Below, piece after piece: positions 17,848-30,500 of a DNA stretch of 64,000 nucleotides; positions within the stretch are counted from its first letter, which is position 1, and each line of letters starts with the position of its first letter. Location: the NCBI RefSeq assembly GCF_002078875.1, contig NC_034421.1, positions 8,950,365 through 9,014,364 on the forward strand. The letters are read 5' to 3'. The DNA is from Numida meleagris. Taxonomy: Eukaryota; Chordata; Aves; Galliformes; Numididae. The translations under genes were made by a program, and so were the position numbers. The notes beneath the pieces are model-generated. The model had not been told where the DNA came from. It saw nothing but the letters and a program-made list of their open reading frames with translations, and did not search any database.

Positions 17848-17852
17848 CTTCT

Positions 17853-17934
17853 TGGCAGCGGTGGGATTCGAACCCACGCCATCGAAATGACTGGAGCCTA
17901 AATCCAGCGCCTTAGACCACTCGGCCACGCTACC
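17853..17934 (-). tRNA. tRNA-Leu, anticodon UAG (reads CUA/CUG)
   Basis: Reading the - strand gives an 82-nt type II tRNA with the long variable arm of tRNA-Leu. The acceptor stem GGTAGCG pairs with CGCTGCC (one U-G wobble), with discriminator A and no encoded CCA, as in eukaryotes. The anticodon TAG is the complement of 17898-17900, in loop ATTTAGG. The internal Pol III promoter is intact: A box TGGCCGAGTGG (complement of 17917-17927) and B box GGTTCGAATCC (complement of 17864-17874). A TTTT stop follows. There is no intron. It differs from the tRNA-Leu(AAG) gene at 47760 at only six positions: one in the D loop, one in the anticodon and four in the variable arm. Confidence 0.97.
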
Positions 17935-18912
17935 GCCTGGTGGTTATGCGGCCCGCGAGGCCGTTTTCAGCAGGCGACGCGCTCTTCTGCCCGTGGAGCG
18001 CCCGCTACGCCGCCGCTCCGAACTCGGGCGCGGCAGTGCGCGTCCGCTCCGTTCTTCTCCGCGGGAAGCGCTGTAGGCGCGGCCTCCCCGTCCTCCGGCA
18101 CAGCGGCTCGGCGCTACCGAGGGCGCCGCCGCGGCGCGGCTCCGTGCTCCCGGCAGGTGGCGCCAACACCCCGCGCACGGCGGCACCAGCACGCGGCGGC
18201 CGCGCGCGTGGCCCCGGTGCCGCCCGGCCCGAGCCGTGACCTCTGACCCCTGACCCACAACGCAGCTGCGCGCGGCGCTGCTGGGCTGGCCCGGGCTGGG
18301 CTGCCGCGCTCCTCCGGCGCACCTCAGCGTGGGCGGGAACTGAACGAGAGGGGCTACTACGTGTGGGCTGGTACCTCAGATTTATTCTTAATACATATTT
18401 TGCTTTAACCCAGAACCTATTTACATTCATTTCCATATAAGCCATAAAAGGAAAAGGAACTCCTTAATATTTCCACAGCTTCTACCTTGAGGAAGAGCTC
18501 AGCCACGGATGTGTTTCAGGGAGGGAGCGCTGAGCGCAGATGAAGCGTTTGGCATTGGAAACCCGGTGCACAACGCCGGTGTTTCTCACAGGGCAATCGA
18601 GCGCGGTGCAGCGCGCCTGGCCCCGCTCCGCTGCCCTGAGGGCCGGGACAGCCGGCTCCTCCCGCGCACCCGCTCTCGGCTGCAGCCTGCAGGGCTCCCA
18701 ACCCGCGTTTGGTGCACGTTTTTCTCACGCGCACACACAAAACACAGCCCGGGGGAGGCTCCTCCCGCGCAGCCTCCAGCGCGCCGCGGGGCGGCTCAGT
18801 CAGCGCGGTGGGCGGGAACCGAGGGCCGGCCCGCTGCCCTGCCCTGCCCTCACGGGCGGCTGCGATCGCTGCCGGGACGGCTCCGCTGCGGCGTCGGGCT
18901 CTGCGGCTCCCG

Positions 18913-21900
18913 GTAGGTGCTTTGCGGCCGGGAGGGATCGCGGCGGGGCCGTTAGGGCGGCCGTTCTCGGCGGGAACTCTCAGGGTGACAGCGCCCGGAG
19001 GCGGGGGTTCCGTCGGGGCAGCGCGGGGCAGCGCGGAGCGGGGCCGTGTGCGGCCGGAGCGCTGGGCGGGTGCCCGCCGAGAAATCGGTCCCGGTTATTT
19101 ACTCGGCGTTGGTCAGCCGAGAACGCAAATCCCAATGAAATAACAGAGCCGCTCATGGTAGCGGAAGGGCGTTTGCAAGTCTGCTGGCGAGGTCCTTTTC
19201 TGTCCGTCCCTACGGGCTCCCTGGCCGGCGTTGCCTTGGCGATCCCGGAGCAGCGCCCTGCCCTGCCCTGCCCTGCCCGCCGCCGCGCCGCTTTGCCCCG
19301 CTCTTATCGGGGCTGTCAGCTTGACTCGCCGAGCCTGTTCTCTCAGCGGTGTGCAGCGCAGGTGGGAATGGCTGCTGGCTTCCCGGGGCTGCTCGGCGCT
19401 GCGGAATGCGGTCTGTGCTGCGCTGCAGCCGTAGCACGGCGCTGGGGTTGTCCTGGAGCGTTACTTATCTGTGTCTGCGGTTCGTAATGGCGAACAGCAG
19501 CGACGCCTCGTACGGTGCACAGCCTTTGGGGTTGTTTAGGTTACATTTCAAGTCTGTGGTTTAAAAGAGCGTCAGACTAAAAATGCCCGTTTCTCCCTCC
19601 AAGAAAACCAGCTTGGTGCTGTTGCAGGAATCCTGCTTGGTGGCTTTGGCTGGTGCGTTAAACCAAAGGGATTTGGTACCTGGAGAGGGAGCGGAGCGTT
19701 CTCGCCTAGCGCTGAGCCTACAGAGTTCGGGCTGTTTCAGGGCAGCCCCTGTCCCCATGCCCAGCGCTGGAGGAGCACGGAGGACAGTGTCAGAGCTGGG
19801 ACAGCCCTGGAAAGGTATCCGAGGTGCTCCCTTCTGCTGACTGGAGCCCTCAGGGCTCTTTGGGATGAATTAAAGCATGTGCATAGGCTGCTGGGTCTCA
19901 CTCGGGGATTCTGCCATACCAGCAACGTTTCATCACAACAGGCGCCCTGCAGAAATAAGCAGTGTTTTGTCAGCACTGCGGTGTGAATTTTCCCCTCTGG
20001 TTGTGTTTGCACGTGCACTGTGTTTGATAACGTAAAGCGTTGTCCTTGCAACTCACCTCCCTGTGCTGGTGGTGTGGCTCTTGATTCTAGCGGTGAGAGA
20101 AAGAAAAAGTAGTTGAGACCGTCACTGGAAAAGCCTGAAATTAGTAGAAATGTGATCGGATTTAATAATTGATTGTATTTTACATTTTTAATCACATAGC
20201 ACAAGGTTGATTTTTAATAGAAAATGTGGGTTGGTGTGCTCTTCTTTGCTGCTTAGCCTGAGGAGAGCTTCTGCCACGGGCATGAGAGGCTGAACAATGG
20301 AAGCACAGCGGCAGTAACGGGGCTGCTGCGTGGTTTGGCTTTGTGCTGTAATGCAGCAGTGCAGAATGTAAGCCTTGGAATGGAGCTCAGGCTTTTTTGT
20401 AAGGCTGTTGGTCAAAAAAACTGTTATGTTTAGAGCAGTGCTTGTGTGGTTAAAGTTTGACTATTGAATTCTGTTTTAAAGAGCGTGTTACACAAGGACA
20501 ACGTTTAGTGACTACGCTTTCAAGGTAAACCTGAGTCCTTCACAAGAAGCACAGTTCCAAGAAAAACGGAGAGGTTTTTACCAGCACTTTGCTTTAAAGA
20601 CAAAGCGATTTCTGTGATAACATTTACTTTACACATTAAGTGGCAGCATTCCTGTTGCTGCTGCTGCTCCGATGCCCAGGGCCTGGTGCATCTGCTGTGT
20701 GTGTCCTCCTGCAGCAGCCCTGTCCCGCACCAAACGTCTCTTGGCAGCTGTGCTGCACCTCCTGCAGCTGTGAGCGCTGCGGGACATGGGGTTTGTCTGC
20801 TGCTGTTGGAGGAGGAGGGCTGGGTGTCCATAGAGCTGAGGAGCGGCACTGAGATGGAGCAGAACACCTGGTTCTGCCCTTGTCCTTTCTAGGCTGGCCG
20901 ATGGAGCTGGTTGGGTGCGGCTGCTCCAGAGCTAGGCAGTAGGAGTGTCTGCCTGTAGTTGTATGCTTCAGGGCTTTATTTTGAAAGTCCTGATTAATGC
21001 TGTACTTGGTGGATGTGTTTTCTGAGTGTCCAGGCCGACTTCCATCTCTTGCAGGGGCTTTGATTATTCCTTCCCCATTTTTTCCAGCACATAAAACGTA
21101 TTATTCCTGTTAGCTGGTTGCTGGCAGGAAGGCTGATACCTGCGTGATGCTGAGAACACAGCAGGTGCCATGTGCTGGAAGTGCAGTCACCATCGTTTTC
21201 AGAACTTCAGGATTTTAAGCTGTACATTGTGTGGAAGAAATCAGGATGTGCTGCTTCGTGCAATTTACTTTTGCCTTCTAATTGAGAACAAAGCAGGCAG
21301 GCCTGACTGCAGTACGTGCACAGTATCCATCTGAAGAGCTGGTAGATACTTGCTTAAACTGAGCTAAATCTATGTGAAGGTTTGGATGATAATTGCATTC
21401 ATCCCACCCTTCTTGTTCTTCATGCAGCAGAGTGATGTGAATAATTAAAGCTACGGTGAGGACACAGCTGTGGCAGCATAGGAGGCAGAGGACCTGGTCG
21501 CTGGTGTGAGGGGCCTGGCAGCGCATGCTGCTGGGCTCTGGTCAAGTCACAGAGAGTACCACTAAGCACTGGAGGAGGTTTAAGAGCTATGCTGACATTT
21601 ATAAATCTACATGTTCTTTTTAAGGAGGAAGATGCCCAGTGAAGTCAGGCAGTGCCTGGCCCTCCTGCAGGGCCTTGCTGCGTGCAGGCTGTGTGGAGGC
21701 AGCAGTGCTGTGCCGTGCCCACAGGCTCCTGGCCAGGCCTCGGGCGCTCCCGGTGCACTCCTATGAACTGGGTTTTTCTTGCCTGTCCGTTCAGCTGTGC
21801 TCAGCTGGGCTGCGGCCTCAGTGCTGAATGGCAGTGGAGAGACGTGGAGGGAGTCCAGAAGGAATCGGCTGTATGCTGCACTCTTGACAGAAGAAACAAA

Positions 21901-24471
21901 TAGCAAACGTGCATGCCAGAAAGGTGGTTTCACTTCAGTCTGTTCTCTTCAGTGTGGCCTGAGGTCCTGATGCAGCTGAATTTAAAGCTGTGACAGCCAT
22001 TGGTTTTGGCAAAGGCAGGTGTTATCCACGAGGCTTAAGGATATGGCTCTGAAACCTGAAGCTCCTCCCTTCCAGCAGTGAGAGGAACGTGTTGGTAGGG
22101 GCAGGTTATTGTTCTGCACAGGTTTCTTTGCTCTTGGCTTAGAAGCAGCTAGCATTAAATGAACCATGGCCGTGCTGCAGTCTGGCTGTTCATGCTGTCC
22201 TCAATATCTAGACAGCCCTTGGGCGTGTGCGTGGTAGCACAAGTGGAAAAGAGCAGGAGTGAATGCAAGAGGGCACTTGTACTGGGAAGATCACCTGGAG
22301 CCTAGGGTGAAGAGAAGCAATGCAAAGCCTGGGCACCACACTCCCTGGGGAAGCAGGGTTCCTACACCGGCACTGGCAGCGTGCACTGCAGGTGACGGAC
22401 CGAAACGAGCCCTTGCACAGAAGGTGCTCTGCTGTGGTACTGCGGGGCCTGCAGCCACCACCTCCATGTGCTGGAGGCCTCTTGGCTGAAGCTGGAAGGG
22501 AAGATGTTACGGGCCTGCAAAGTGGCAAACTCCTCCCTCCCCAGAGTGGTACCACGCACATCGGTGCGGCCGGCAGCGTGTGAGCTGCGGGGCAGCGCTT
22601 GTGTTCAGTCCTGCTGAATCATCGCCGCTGCCTGGGCAGAGGCTGCTGGGCACAGTGCCGTGCTGAAATGCCTGGGGTGGAACCCGAGCTCCAGGAAAAA
22701 ACACGCTCATGACTCACCTCGCCTTTTTTATCATACGTGTCTGTTGCACCAGTGGAGCTGTGCATCCCAAGTACTCTGTCTCACTGAGGGCAATGTCATG
22801 TAACGTGGAACGGCTGCAGGAAGGTGGGCTCTGCTGCTGGGCAGCTCTTCGGGCGCTGCTGCGGAGCTCCCTGTGGTCTCTAACACTGTTTAATGTGTCA
22901 GAAGGCCTTATCAAAATAGACCGAGAACGTCACCTCCGGGACTTAGAAGAAGTAGAGCAGATTTTAAGTGTGATCTGCCATTGTTGCATATCTGATTTTA
23001 TTTTTTATCTCTTAAATTTTCATTTTGCTTAGTTCACTTGGGCCCCAGGTGAAGCCAAACCTTCCCTATTCTGTTCCCTTAGAGTCCAGGGAGCTACTAA
23101 AAAGCTGAGGTTACTGGGCTGTCTCTTTTTGTTAAGCACAAGAACCATTAACCAGGGACAGCATATTTCATTTAAGCTCTATGCGATGGAAATAGCCCAG
23201 CTGTAATTTTAGCTGCTGCCTGGCCTGCACGAGGCAGAGGATGAGATTTAGGACCATGGCATTAGCTGCAGGCCGGTGCCCAGCCCCAGCGGCGACAGGC
23301 TCTGCTCTCCCCACAGGGTTTTTGGAAATCCTGTGTGCTTCAAGCTGTCTTCTACACCGCTGACTGCAGTTATCCGGGTTGTTGAAATAAAGCAAATCAT
23401 TAGGAAGGATCGACCCGAGTGGGCTATTCCTCATGGAGAGGAGAGATCTGATGTTGCAGTAGGGAGCTGCAGAAGCACTGGGAGGGTAATTGCATAGCTA
23501 TGGCGAATTTAAATCAGTGGGAGGACGTTGTAAGCCTTCAAAATGTGATATATTTCTTGCCATATACCAATGCTATCAGTCACGTAAGCAGCTGGATTTA
23601 TCTGTACCTTTCAAATAAAAGAAAACACAGCAGGATTTGTTCTTGTAGGCTTTCCTGAGTAAGTTACTCTTTTCCTTTTATCCTTTGCTTCTCACGTTGC
23701 CATTTGGAAGCCCTTATTTTGGTGAATGGAGATCTGCATACACAAGGATCGCTATGGTGGGATGCACAGAAGACTGCCAGACCTGCACTGCGTTTGGCAG
23801 CAGTGGGGTGCGGTGCCAGGCCTCCCTCCCTGCCCTCCTCTGTGCTTTGTCCTCCCAGGGACGTCCTATCCTGGGCAGAGTGCTTCTCCCTTCGGGCCAG
23901 TTTGTGGATGGGAGCTACATGCCAGCTTAAATCTTGGCAGTGGCATGGGCAATTTTCTGTGTTGTCCCAGGAATGCTTTCGGACTCCTCTGGCTATTAAT
24001 TTTGTATGTTAATTTTCTATTCAATATCCTTAAAAAGAGTTGTCCTGAAAAACTGGGAACTCGGCCATGTAATGTTCGAGGCGCAGCTCCCTTGAGTTCC
24101 AAGGAGCAGTGCTGTGAAAATCCTCTTGTCAGATGGTGAGCAGTGAAAACACGCAGGGGATGAGCTGGGAATGTGAGCACGCGGCAGCAGCAGGCGGTGT
24201 GCGCGGTCCCTCCGCACTCGTGGGGTTACTCTGCCTGCTGCTCTTACCTTGGCAGTCCTGCAGCGATTTTAAAGCAGAGTGCCTTCTGCAAAGCCAGATC
24301 TAGCACCGAGGGGTTCAGAACCTCAGGGAGGTACTCAGGGCTCGCTTCTATACAGCCAAATGCAGATCTCATTTATTTGTTGGCCAGTGAGCAGTTCCAT
24401 GTAGGGTTTGTTCTTTGAATAACAGCTCGTTCTTTTTTTTTTTTTTTTTTCCCCTTCTCTCTCCCACCCAG
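18913..24471 (+). other. EEF2K: Probable first intron of EEF2K
   Basis: The left border is the inferred donor after 18912. The right border is a strong acceptor with an 18-T run (24433-24450), a CCCTTCTCTCTCCCACCCAG tract and AG at 24470-24471. No exon, RNA gene or sizeable interspersed repeat was recognised inside. Short open frames in this stretch have no recognisable protein features. Confidence 0.5.
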
Positions 24472-24489
24472 CTCCTTCCCTCTGCCTGC

Positions 24490-24558
24490 ATGTCTGCTGG
24501 AGCAGCGGCTGCTTCGCTCAGTGCAGGAGTTAAAGCGCCCTCCTGCAAACATGGCTGA
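24490..24558 (+). promoter_or_regulatory. Upstream ORF overlapping the EEF2K start codon
   Basis: An ATG at 24490 in the 5'UTR part of the first coding exon opens 22 codons in the +1 frame relative to EEF2K and stops (TGA) at 24556-24558, 8 nt into the main ORF. Its context is weak (T at -3, T at +4). The main ATG at 24551 is strong (A at -3, G at +4), so leaky scanning is expected. It exists only if transcripts use the acceptor at 24470-24471 or start upstream. Confidence 0.6.
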
Positions 24559-27500
24559 CGAGGACCTCATCTTCCGTATGGAAGGGATCGACAATGCTAG
24601 ATTGACTGAGGTGACCTCTGGAAATTATCTGGATGCAGACAGCGATGATGAAGACAGTTATTACATCTGTCCGATAACTGATGATCCAGTTTCTAACAAG
24701 TCTGGCTGTAGTAAAGTTGACAATTATTATAGCAACTTAGCCAAAACTGAGCAGTACAGTTCCAGCTCTTCTCCTAGAAACTCCTTTAACTTCAAGGTAC
24801 GTACTGACTGCAGCCTTCAGTGAAGTTTGTATTTTGCTTAGTTGGCATGAGAGAGAAAAGTTCTGTAACTGGTTCGTTTCATTTAACTAATGCTTTTCAG
24901 TAAAAAAAAAATAAGTCAGTTGTTTCCAGACCTGCAGTTAATTCCATTAAGCCAGTGGTCTGACGCTGCCATTGAACTGCAGGCTGTCCCTCTTAGGACA
25001 GGAGGAGAACCCCCAGGAGACGAAACCTCAAAAGCAGAAGTGATGTGTACCTAAGAGTATGCACTGCTCATGCTCAACTGGCATGGCCATCAGATTTTCT
25101 CTAGACTAAGATTTAATCTTTTATGAATGCATCCATTATTAAAATATTAACGTTGTTTATTTAATAGATACTCTGAGATCTCAATTTTGCCTTGTGCATG
25201 CTTTATTTCTGCAGAGATACCAGAGGTTGTGTGTAAGTCAGCTAACAAATTAATCAGTCAAAAGTGAAACCGTTCTGTCTGCAGTAAGGTTTTTGCCAAA
25301 GCTGGTTAGTAGAAGCATTACAATGTACATTTTCTAAAGAATATGAGGAGTAAAAAGTTTAGTATAGACAAGGGGACAGATCTTAATGTGTGCTGTGCTA
25401 GGCGAGTTAAGACCTGCAGGGAGCCTGGTCTTTAATTGGTTTAGTAGTAAAAACCTGCCCCGGGTTTGCATTTGTGTGGGAGTTCTGAGTCATGTGGCTA
25501 GAGATAAAACTGATAAGAACTTAAACTGCAATTATTTCCTCTTTCCTAAGCTATCATGCTGCTTCTGCTGTGAGCTTATGTCCTGCAGTAGAGACAGCAG
25601 AATATATGTGCTGTGCTTTGGGCTTTGCAAGGCCTGCTTTGGTATCTGGGCTCCTAGCAGAGATAAAACGTGGTCAGGTGTGGAGCATGCAGCTCTCCAA
25701 ACATTGCTCAGCTCACAGAGTGAAGCAGCCAGTCAGGACGGACAGCACCTTAACCCACCACAGCCTTGGAGTCTGCCTGTCAGACCCCAGAGCTGCTGGC
25801 AAGGGGGGGATTGCTGAGGGACTGCAGAGATGGAACAGTTACTGCCAACTCCGTGCCTTTAGACAGCCCTCAGCAGTCATTGATTTGCTGGTTATTGAGC
25901 AAGACCCTTCTAACTCCTGTTTGCCAATGAGAAAACTGCCAACTTACTTGAACAGGTTTGTTCACAGATGTTCTAAGAATTAACTTAAATGAGGGATTCA
26001 GTCTAAGAGTGGCTTTTAAGTGGAAAAAACTATTTTTTTAATTAACAGAGAGGAGACTATTTGTCAATCAATTGACTTATCACCTGTATTTTCCTACTTT
26101 TATGTCTCTCATGCGTCCTATAGAATGACACACAGCATCGCTCTAAGCACGGCTCTGTGGTTGACCGTAGTCGGGTAGGTTAAAATAATGTGAACACCAT
26201 ATATAATAGATACATTATGTAACACCATATGTGATAGATACATTATGTTTTTTTCTTATTTCCCCCTTCTGTGGCTGTTTTTGTTCATGATTTTTTTTCT
26301 GAAAGAACTGCTTGCCTCCGCCCATACGTCATCAAGATAACTCTTCAATGAAACAATACTCACCTGTTGTTCTCCACCCTGAAATAGTACTTCCTTTAAA
26401 GCATGCCTCTGTAGTTGTTTCTTCACAGTATTTCCTACTGTGGGCAGGAACAGAATGGTTGCAGGATGCCAGCTTGGTCTGTATGGCAGCCATATGCTGG
26501 AGGAAAATAGCACTTGGAACCATTTACACAATGTCCAACTTTCTGTTCATTTGAAGATTAGAACAGAGCTGTGTGCAGAGCGCCTCACAAGATCAATTTA
26601 AATCATTTCTATGTATCATGGACACGTCACCTTTAGAGAAGGACCCTACCTGAAAATGGTTTGAGGTAGATAAGGAGCCACTTAATTCTACTTGTTTCTG
26701 TCCCTCCCTATTCCTTGCATATACGGACAAGTGTGCAGGTTCCCAGACCAGCATGGGTTGTGTATCATCACGTGATCTGAGGCAACTGCATTTTTGTTAC
26801 AAAGCATGCAGAAAGTCTTTCTCATTGTGTTTTTTAACCTTACTTTATTTACTGTAGCTTTGTGTTCATTTCATGGTTTTCTTGGTGGAAAAGAACACGT
26901 TTAAACTGTTTGAGTGTGCTGGTTTACTGTCAAAATATGAATAAACGCAGCCATTTAAAAACTTGGCTTCTTCAAAAACTTCTTGATGTCATAGCTGAAA
27001 TAATTTTAGACTGCATTTTTTAACATTTTGGCTGAGATTTAAATACCAAGTGGAAAAATGTAAAATTTGTAATTGTGGCTGTTTCTGCATATTTGAAACT
27101 CGGCCTCAGAGGCAGCAGCGAAGTCTCAGAGCTCGGTGTTTCCTTACTCACAGAGGTGCTGTCTGACCGAGGGAGCAGGGCAGCCCTTTCTCCTGCTCAC
27201 CTTACAGAAAGCATCACAAGATCATGGCTCCAGTTCTCTAGGAGCATTACAAGATAGAAAGAGTGATAAGTGTGTTGAGAGAAAAGCATCTGAGAGAGCT
27301 GGCAGAGAAAGATGGTAAATTCCAGCAAACTCCTTTGAGCTTTTGGTAGAGATTGAAATAGTTACTAGTCTGGAATTGTTGTAATCTATTTTTACAGCGT
27401 GCTAATTTCTAGTTTCTTACACAGAGCACAGTTTGTGAGCTTTGGTTATTATAAAGCTTTTTTCCTCCTTCATATTGCTCTATTGCTAATGCTCTTTTCA

Positions 27501-30500
27501 TGCTTGCACTGCCAGCATATGCTGTTAGTTGCAAAACGTTGAAACGATAGAAGGGAATTCCTGACATTTAGGTGTGGCATTGCTATTTGTATTGTATACT
27601 AGCGATGTTTGCCAGTTACAATTTTTGCAAGTTATGCTTGGTATATAGTAGACCAGAATCTGTTCTCAGTAAGTTTCTGATGGTAGGAATTGAAATGAAA
27701 CCTGATGCAGTGTATTTCTGACCTACGTCGTTGTTGAAACTATAAAATATCAGGGTGATCTTCTGCACCAAATACAGAAAAAGGGAAAGAAAATGATGGG
27801 GGAAGTCTGCCCTGTCCTGCTGTCACTCATGCTTTGGGGACTTGGGACAGTTGTACCTCCTTGTAACACTGAGATCTCAGTGTGCTCTAGAGAATGCCCT
27901 TCTCGTGGGCTGCTGCTGACTGTAAATAACTTGCTGGTTTACAACTCCTTCAGGAAACCTGGAAACATGCTATTGAAAAAGCTAAGCACATGCCTGATCC
28001 TTGGGCAGAATTTCATCTCGAGGACATCGAGACGGAGCACGCCACTCGCTACAGGTCTGGGGGTTTTTTGCTCTTAATGCTGAAATGAAACAGAATCTGA
28101 TGGCTTATGCAAGGGCTGTGTTTGTGTGGTATAGAGTGCATGTAATTACATGGCTGAAGACCTTTCAGTAGTGTCCAAAATGAGTGTGTCTTAACTGAAT
28201 CATCCAGGAATACATAAATACTGCATGCAGCCAGAAAATCAAACCTTTCAGCAAACCATTATCACGTTCTTTTTCCCTCTCCCACCTAAGCAGTTTCACC
28301 ATCCAGCCAGGAAACAAGTATTTTCTGATTGACTTTTTAATTCTGTAAATTTAATAAAGAAATAAATTCCAATAAAGAAGCAGAGTATTTGCATAGTATT
28401 TTATATTTATATTGCAAGTATTTAAAGAGCTTAGAAAAAAAAACCTACACTGTGCCTTTCCCAAAACAACAGTTTCATTGTTGCTTATCCATGCAGTATT
28501 GCTTCGTGTGGCTGGAATTTACATCCTTGCAAAGCCCAGAATAGCTCAGCATGGCGTACGTGCTGAAACCCAGTCTGCCCTGTAAACTATTCTCAGTGCT
28601 TTAGCACAGGCTTTGCCAAAACATTTACCCTAGTGACACAGGTTTCTGGGAGGAATGGGTAGGAGTTAGAGCACAGTTAATTACCCCTGAGCATCAGTGT
28701 TTGGGGAGGCCCCCCTGCACATCACATGACACTGTCACGCAGCACTTCCTTCCCCACACACTGCATCTGGTCCTGATTTGCCACGCTATTTCAGTCCTGA
28801 AATAGTCTGCATATTTTATAGTAGTACAGGTTTAGGGCTATTCAAATATCCCATGAAAAAGAGATGGCTCGAATATTTCTTTTTCCAACTCTCTTTTGCC
28901 TGCTGCAAACGGGGGTGATATGGAATTTGTAAGGGGTAGCTGACGTGTCTGCATGCATGAAATACTTGGTGCAGGGCTGAGGAGTCGGGCTGGAAATAAT
29001 CTTGTGTTGGTGACTCAGCTCCTGTGGTTTTCAGTTTGAGTTTTACTGTATTGGGAGTTAAGGGGGTGAGGAGAAACTGGAGTAATGGTTTGTATTACTG
29101 TGGGGTTGTGCAAAGACTTGCTCCTCTTGTGATGAAGTGTTGGGCTCCTCTGCTTGTCACAGCCATAGCCTGTGGAGGTTGGTAGGGCTCTTCGTGCTCC
29201 CGGTGAGCTGCCTAGGCGTCACAGAGGAGATTTACTGCCAAAGCAGATGAAGCCTATTTTGTAGTGTTGCAAAACTCCAGCTTTGGTAGCAGTCTCTTTA
29301 TCGTCCATAGGATTTGGTGTCCATTTGAAGAGGTATAAATTTCTTCTTTCTCATCCGAAGGGCTAACCATGTAAGGAGGGTGGGAGCATGACAGGAAGAC
29401 TGGAAGTTGTTTTGGGTGGCAGCAGGGCTTTCAAGCAATTAATTAGAGATGAGGAAGTATAGGTGGTGAAGATGGGAGGGTTTTGGTTTGTTCTGCGTTA
29501 TTTTTAAGAAGCACAACTTCTGATTTTGCAGGTACAATGCAGTTACTGGAGACTGGGTTGAAGATGAAGTTCTTATCAAGATGGCTTCACAAGTAAGATC
29601 ACACTGCCCTTCATGTTTATTTGCAGTCAAATTTATCATTTCCTTCTTATTACTGACTACTGGCGGCAGGATTTTTTTCTCACATAAAAGGTTTGATTCT
29701 TCTTTTCTCCTTTCTTTTCTATTTTGGCTCATCCGTTATGTTTTGGTATCCTAGCACACTTTTCTCCCCAGAACAGAGTAGAATGTGGAGTCAGACCTTC
29801 CCCATCAGCACTGTAAGAGGGGTTTGTTTCCTTCCCAGAGATCTCTCTCCCATCTCAGCCCTCCCATTTCCTGCTGGCCTCATCTCTGCTTGGCAGTAGG
29901 CCTACTTATTTTCAGTATGCAGGGGTAGAAGCTACTGTCACTTGGCAGTTAAATCATGCGATTAGTGATGAGTTGGAATCACCTCGCTCTGTGCTTGTTT
30001 TCCCCAAATTACTCCTTTAAGTGGCCAGTGGGTTTTCAGTTTTCCTTGAAGGTATAGATGTGCTGTAGAGCCTATCTGAGAACTACTTCTTCCAGGGTAT
30101 AGAGGAGGAGGACATTGTTGTGTCTCTTAACTGGTTAGAAATTAACTTTGTGAAAATGACAGTGATGGGTTTGTTTTTCTTCTTTTCCCTAGCCCTTTGG
30201 CCGTGGAGCAATGCGAGAATGTTTCAGAACGTAAGTGTTTGCCAGCTTAATCTTTACTGGAGTATTTTTTTGCTGTGGCGACTGGAGTCCCTCACAGATG
30301 TGGCATCTATGTAAAGTGCAGCTCCCCATTAGCTCCCTGCTTTGCATGTCTAAAAGATGTAGCTGAGGAGTTTACTCCTGTTTATGCAACTCCAGCCACA
30401 GCACAGGGAGTGGGATTCAGAAAGCAGATCATTACCTTAAAGGAAATGGAAGTAAGTGTGATGCAGGCATCCAGTGAGCTTGCTTTGGAAAGCCAGCCTA

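Larger units (their letters stand above)
17440..19330 (+). promoter_or_regulatory. EEF2K: CpG island(s) with the probable EEF2K promoter and noncoding exon 1
   Basis: Two CpG-rich blocks (about 17440-18345 and 18490-19330) are split by a short AT-rich dip. The first contains a tRNA gene on the - strand. The second contains GC boxes and a good donor (CTCCCG|GTAGGT, exon end 18912) that could form a noncoding exon 1 spliced to the acceptor at 24470-24471. GGCGGGAA, an E2F-like motif, occurs at 18332-18339, 18811-18818 and 18969-18976. A (CCCTG)n run spans about 19256-19278. Long open frames here, such as 18540-19487, reflect stop-poor GC-rich DNA. The start site itself cannot be read from sequence. 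Confidence 0.6.

Noticed and set aside
18540..19487. 315-codon open frame in the EEF2K CpG island
   Set aside because: Overlapping long frames occur on both strands, as expected in stop-poor GC-rich DNA. The residue mix is Ala/Gly/Arg/Pro-rich with no motif.
20640..20720. CTG/CAG-rich stretch in EEF2K intron 1
   Set aside because: Only a few consecutive CTG units, so not a meaningful triplet expansion.
22709..23032. 107-codon frame in EEF2K intron 1
   Set aside because: Part of it reads like a plausible peptide, but there are no flanking splice signals in phase and no known family.
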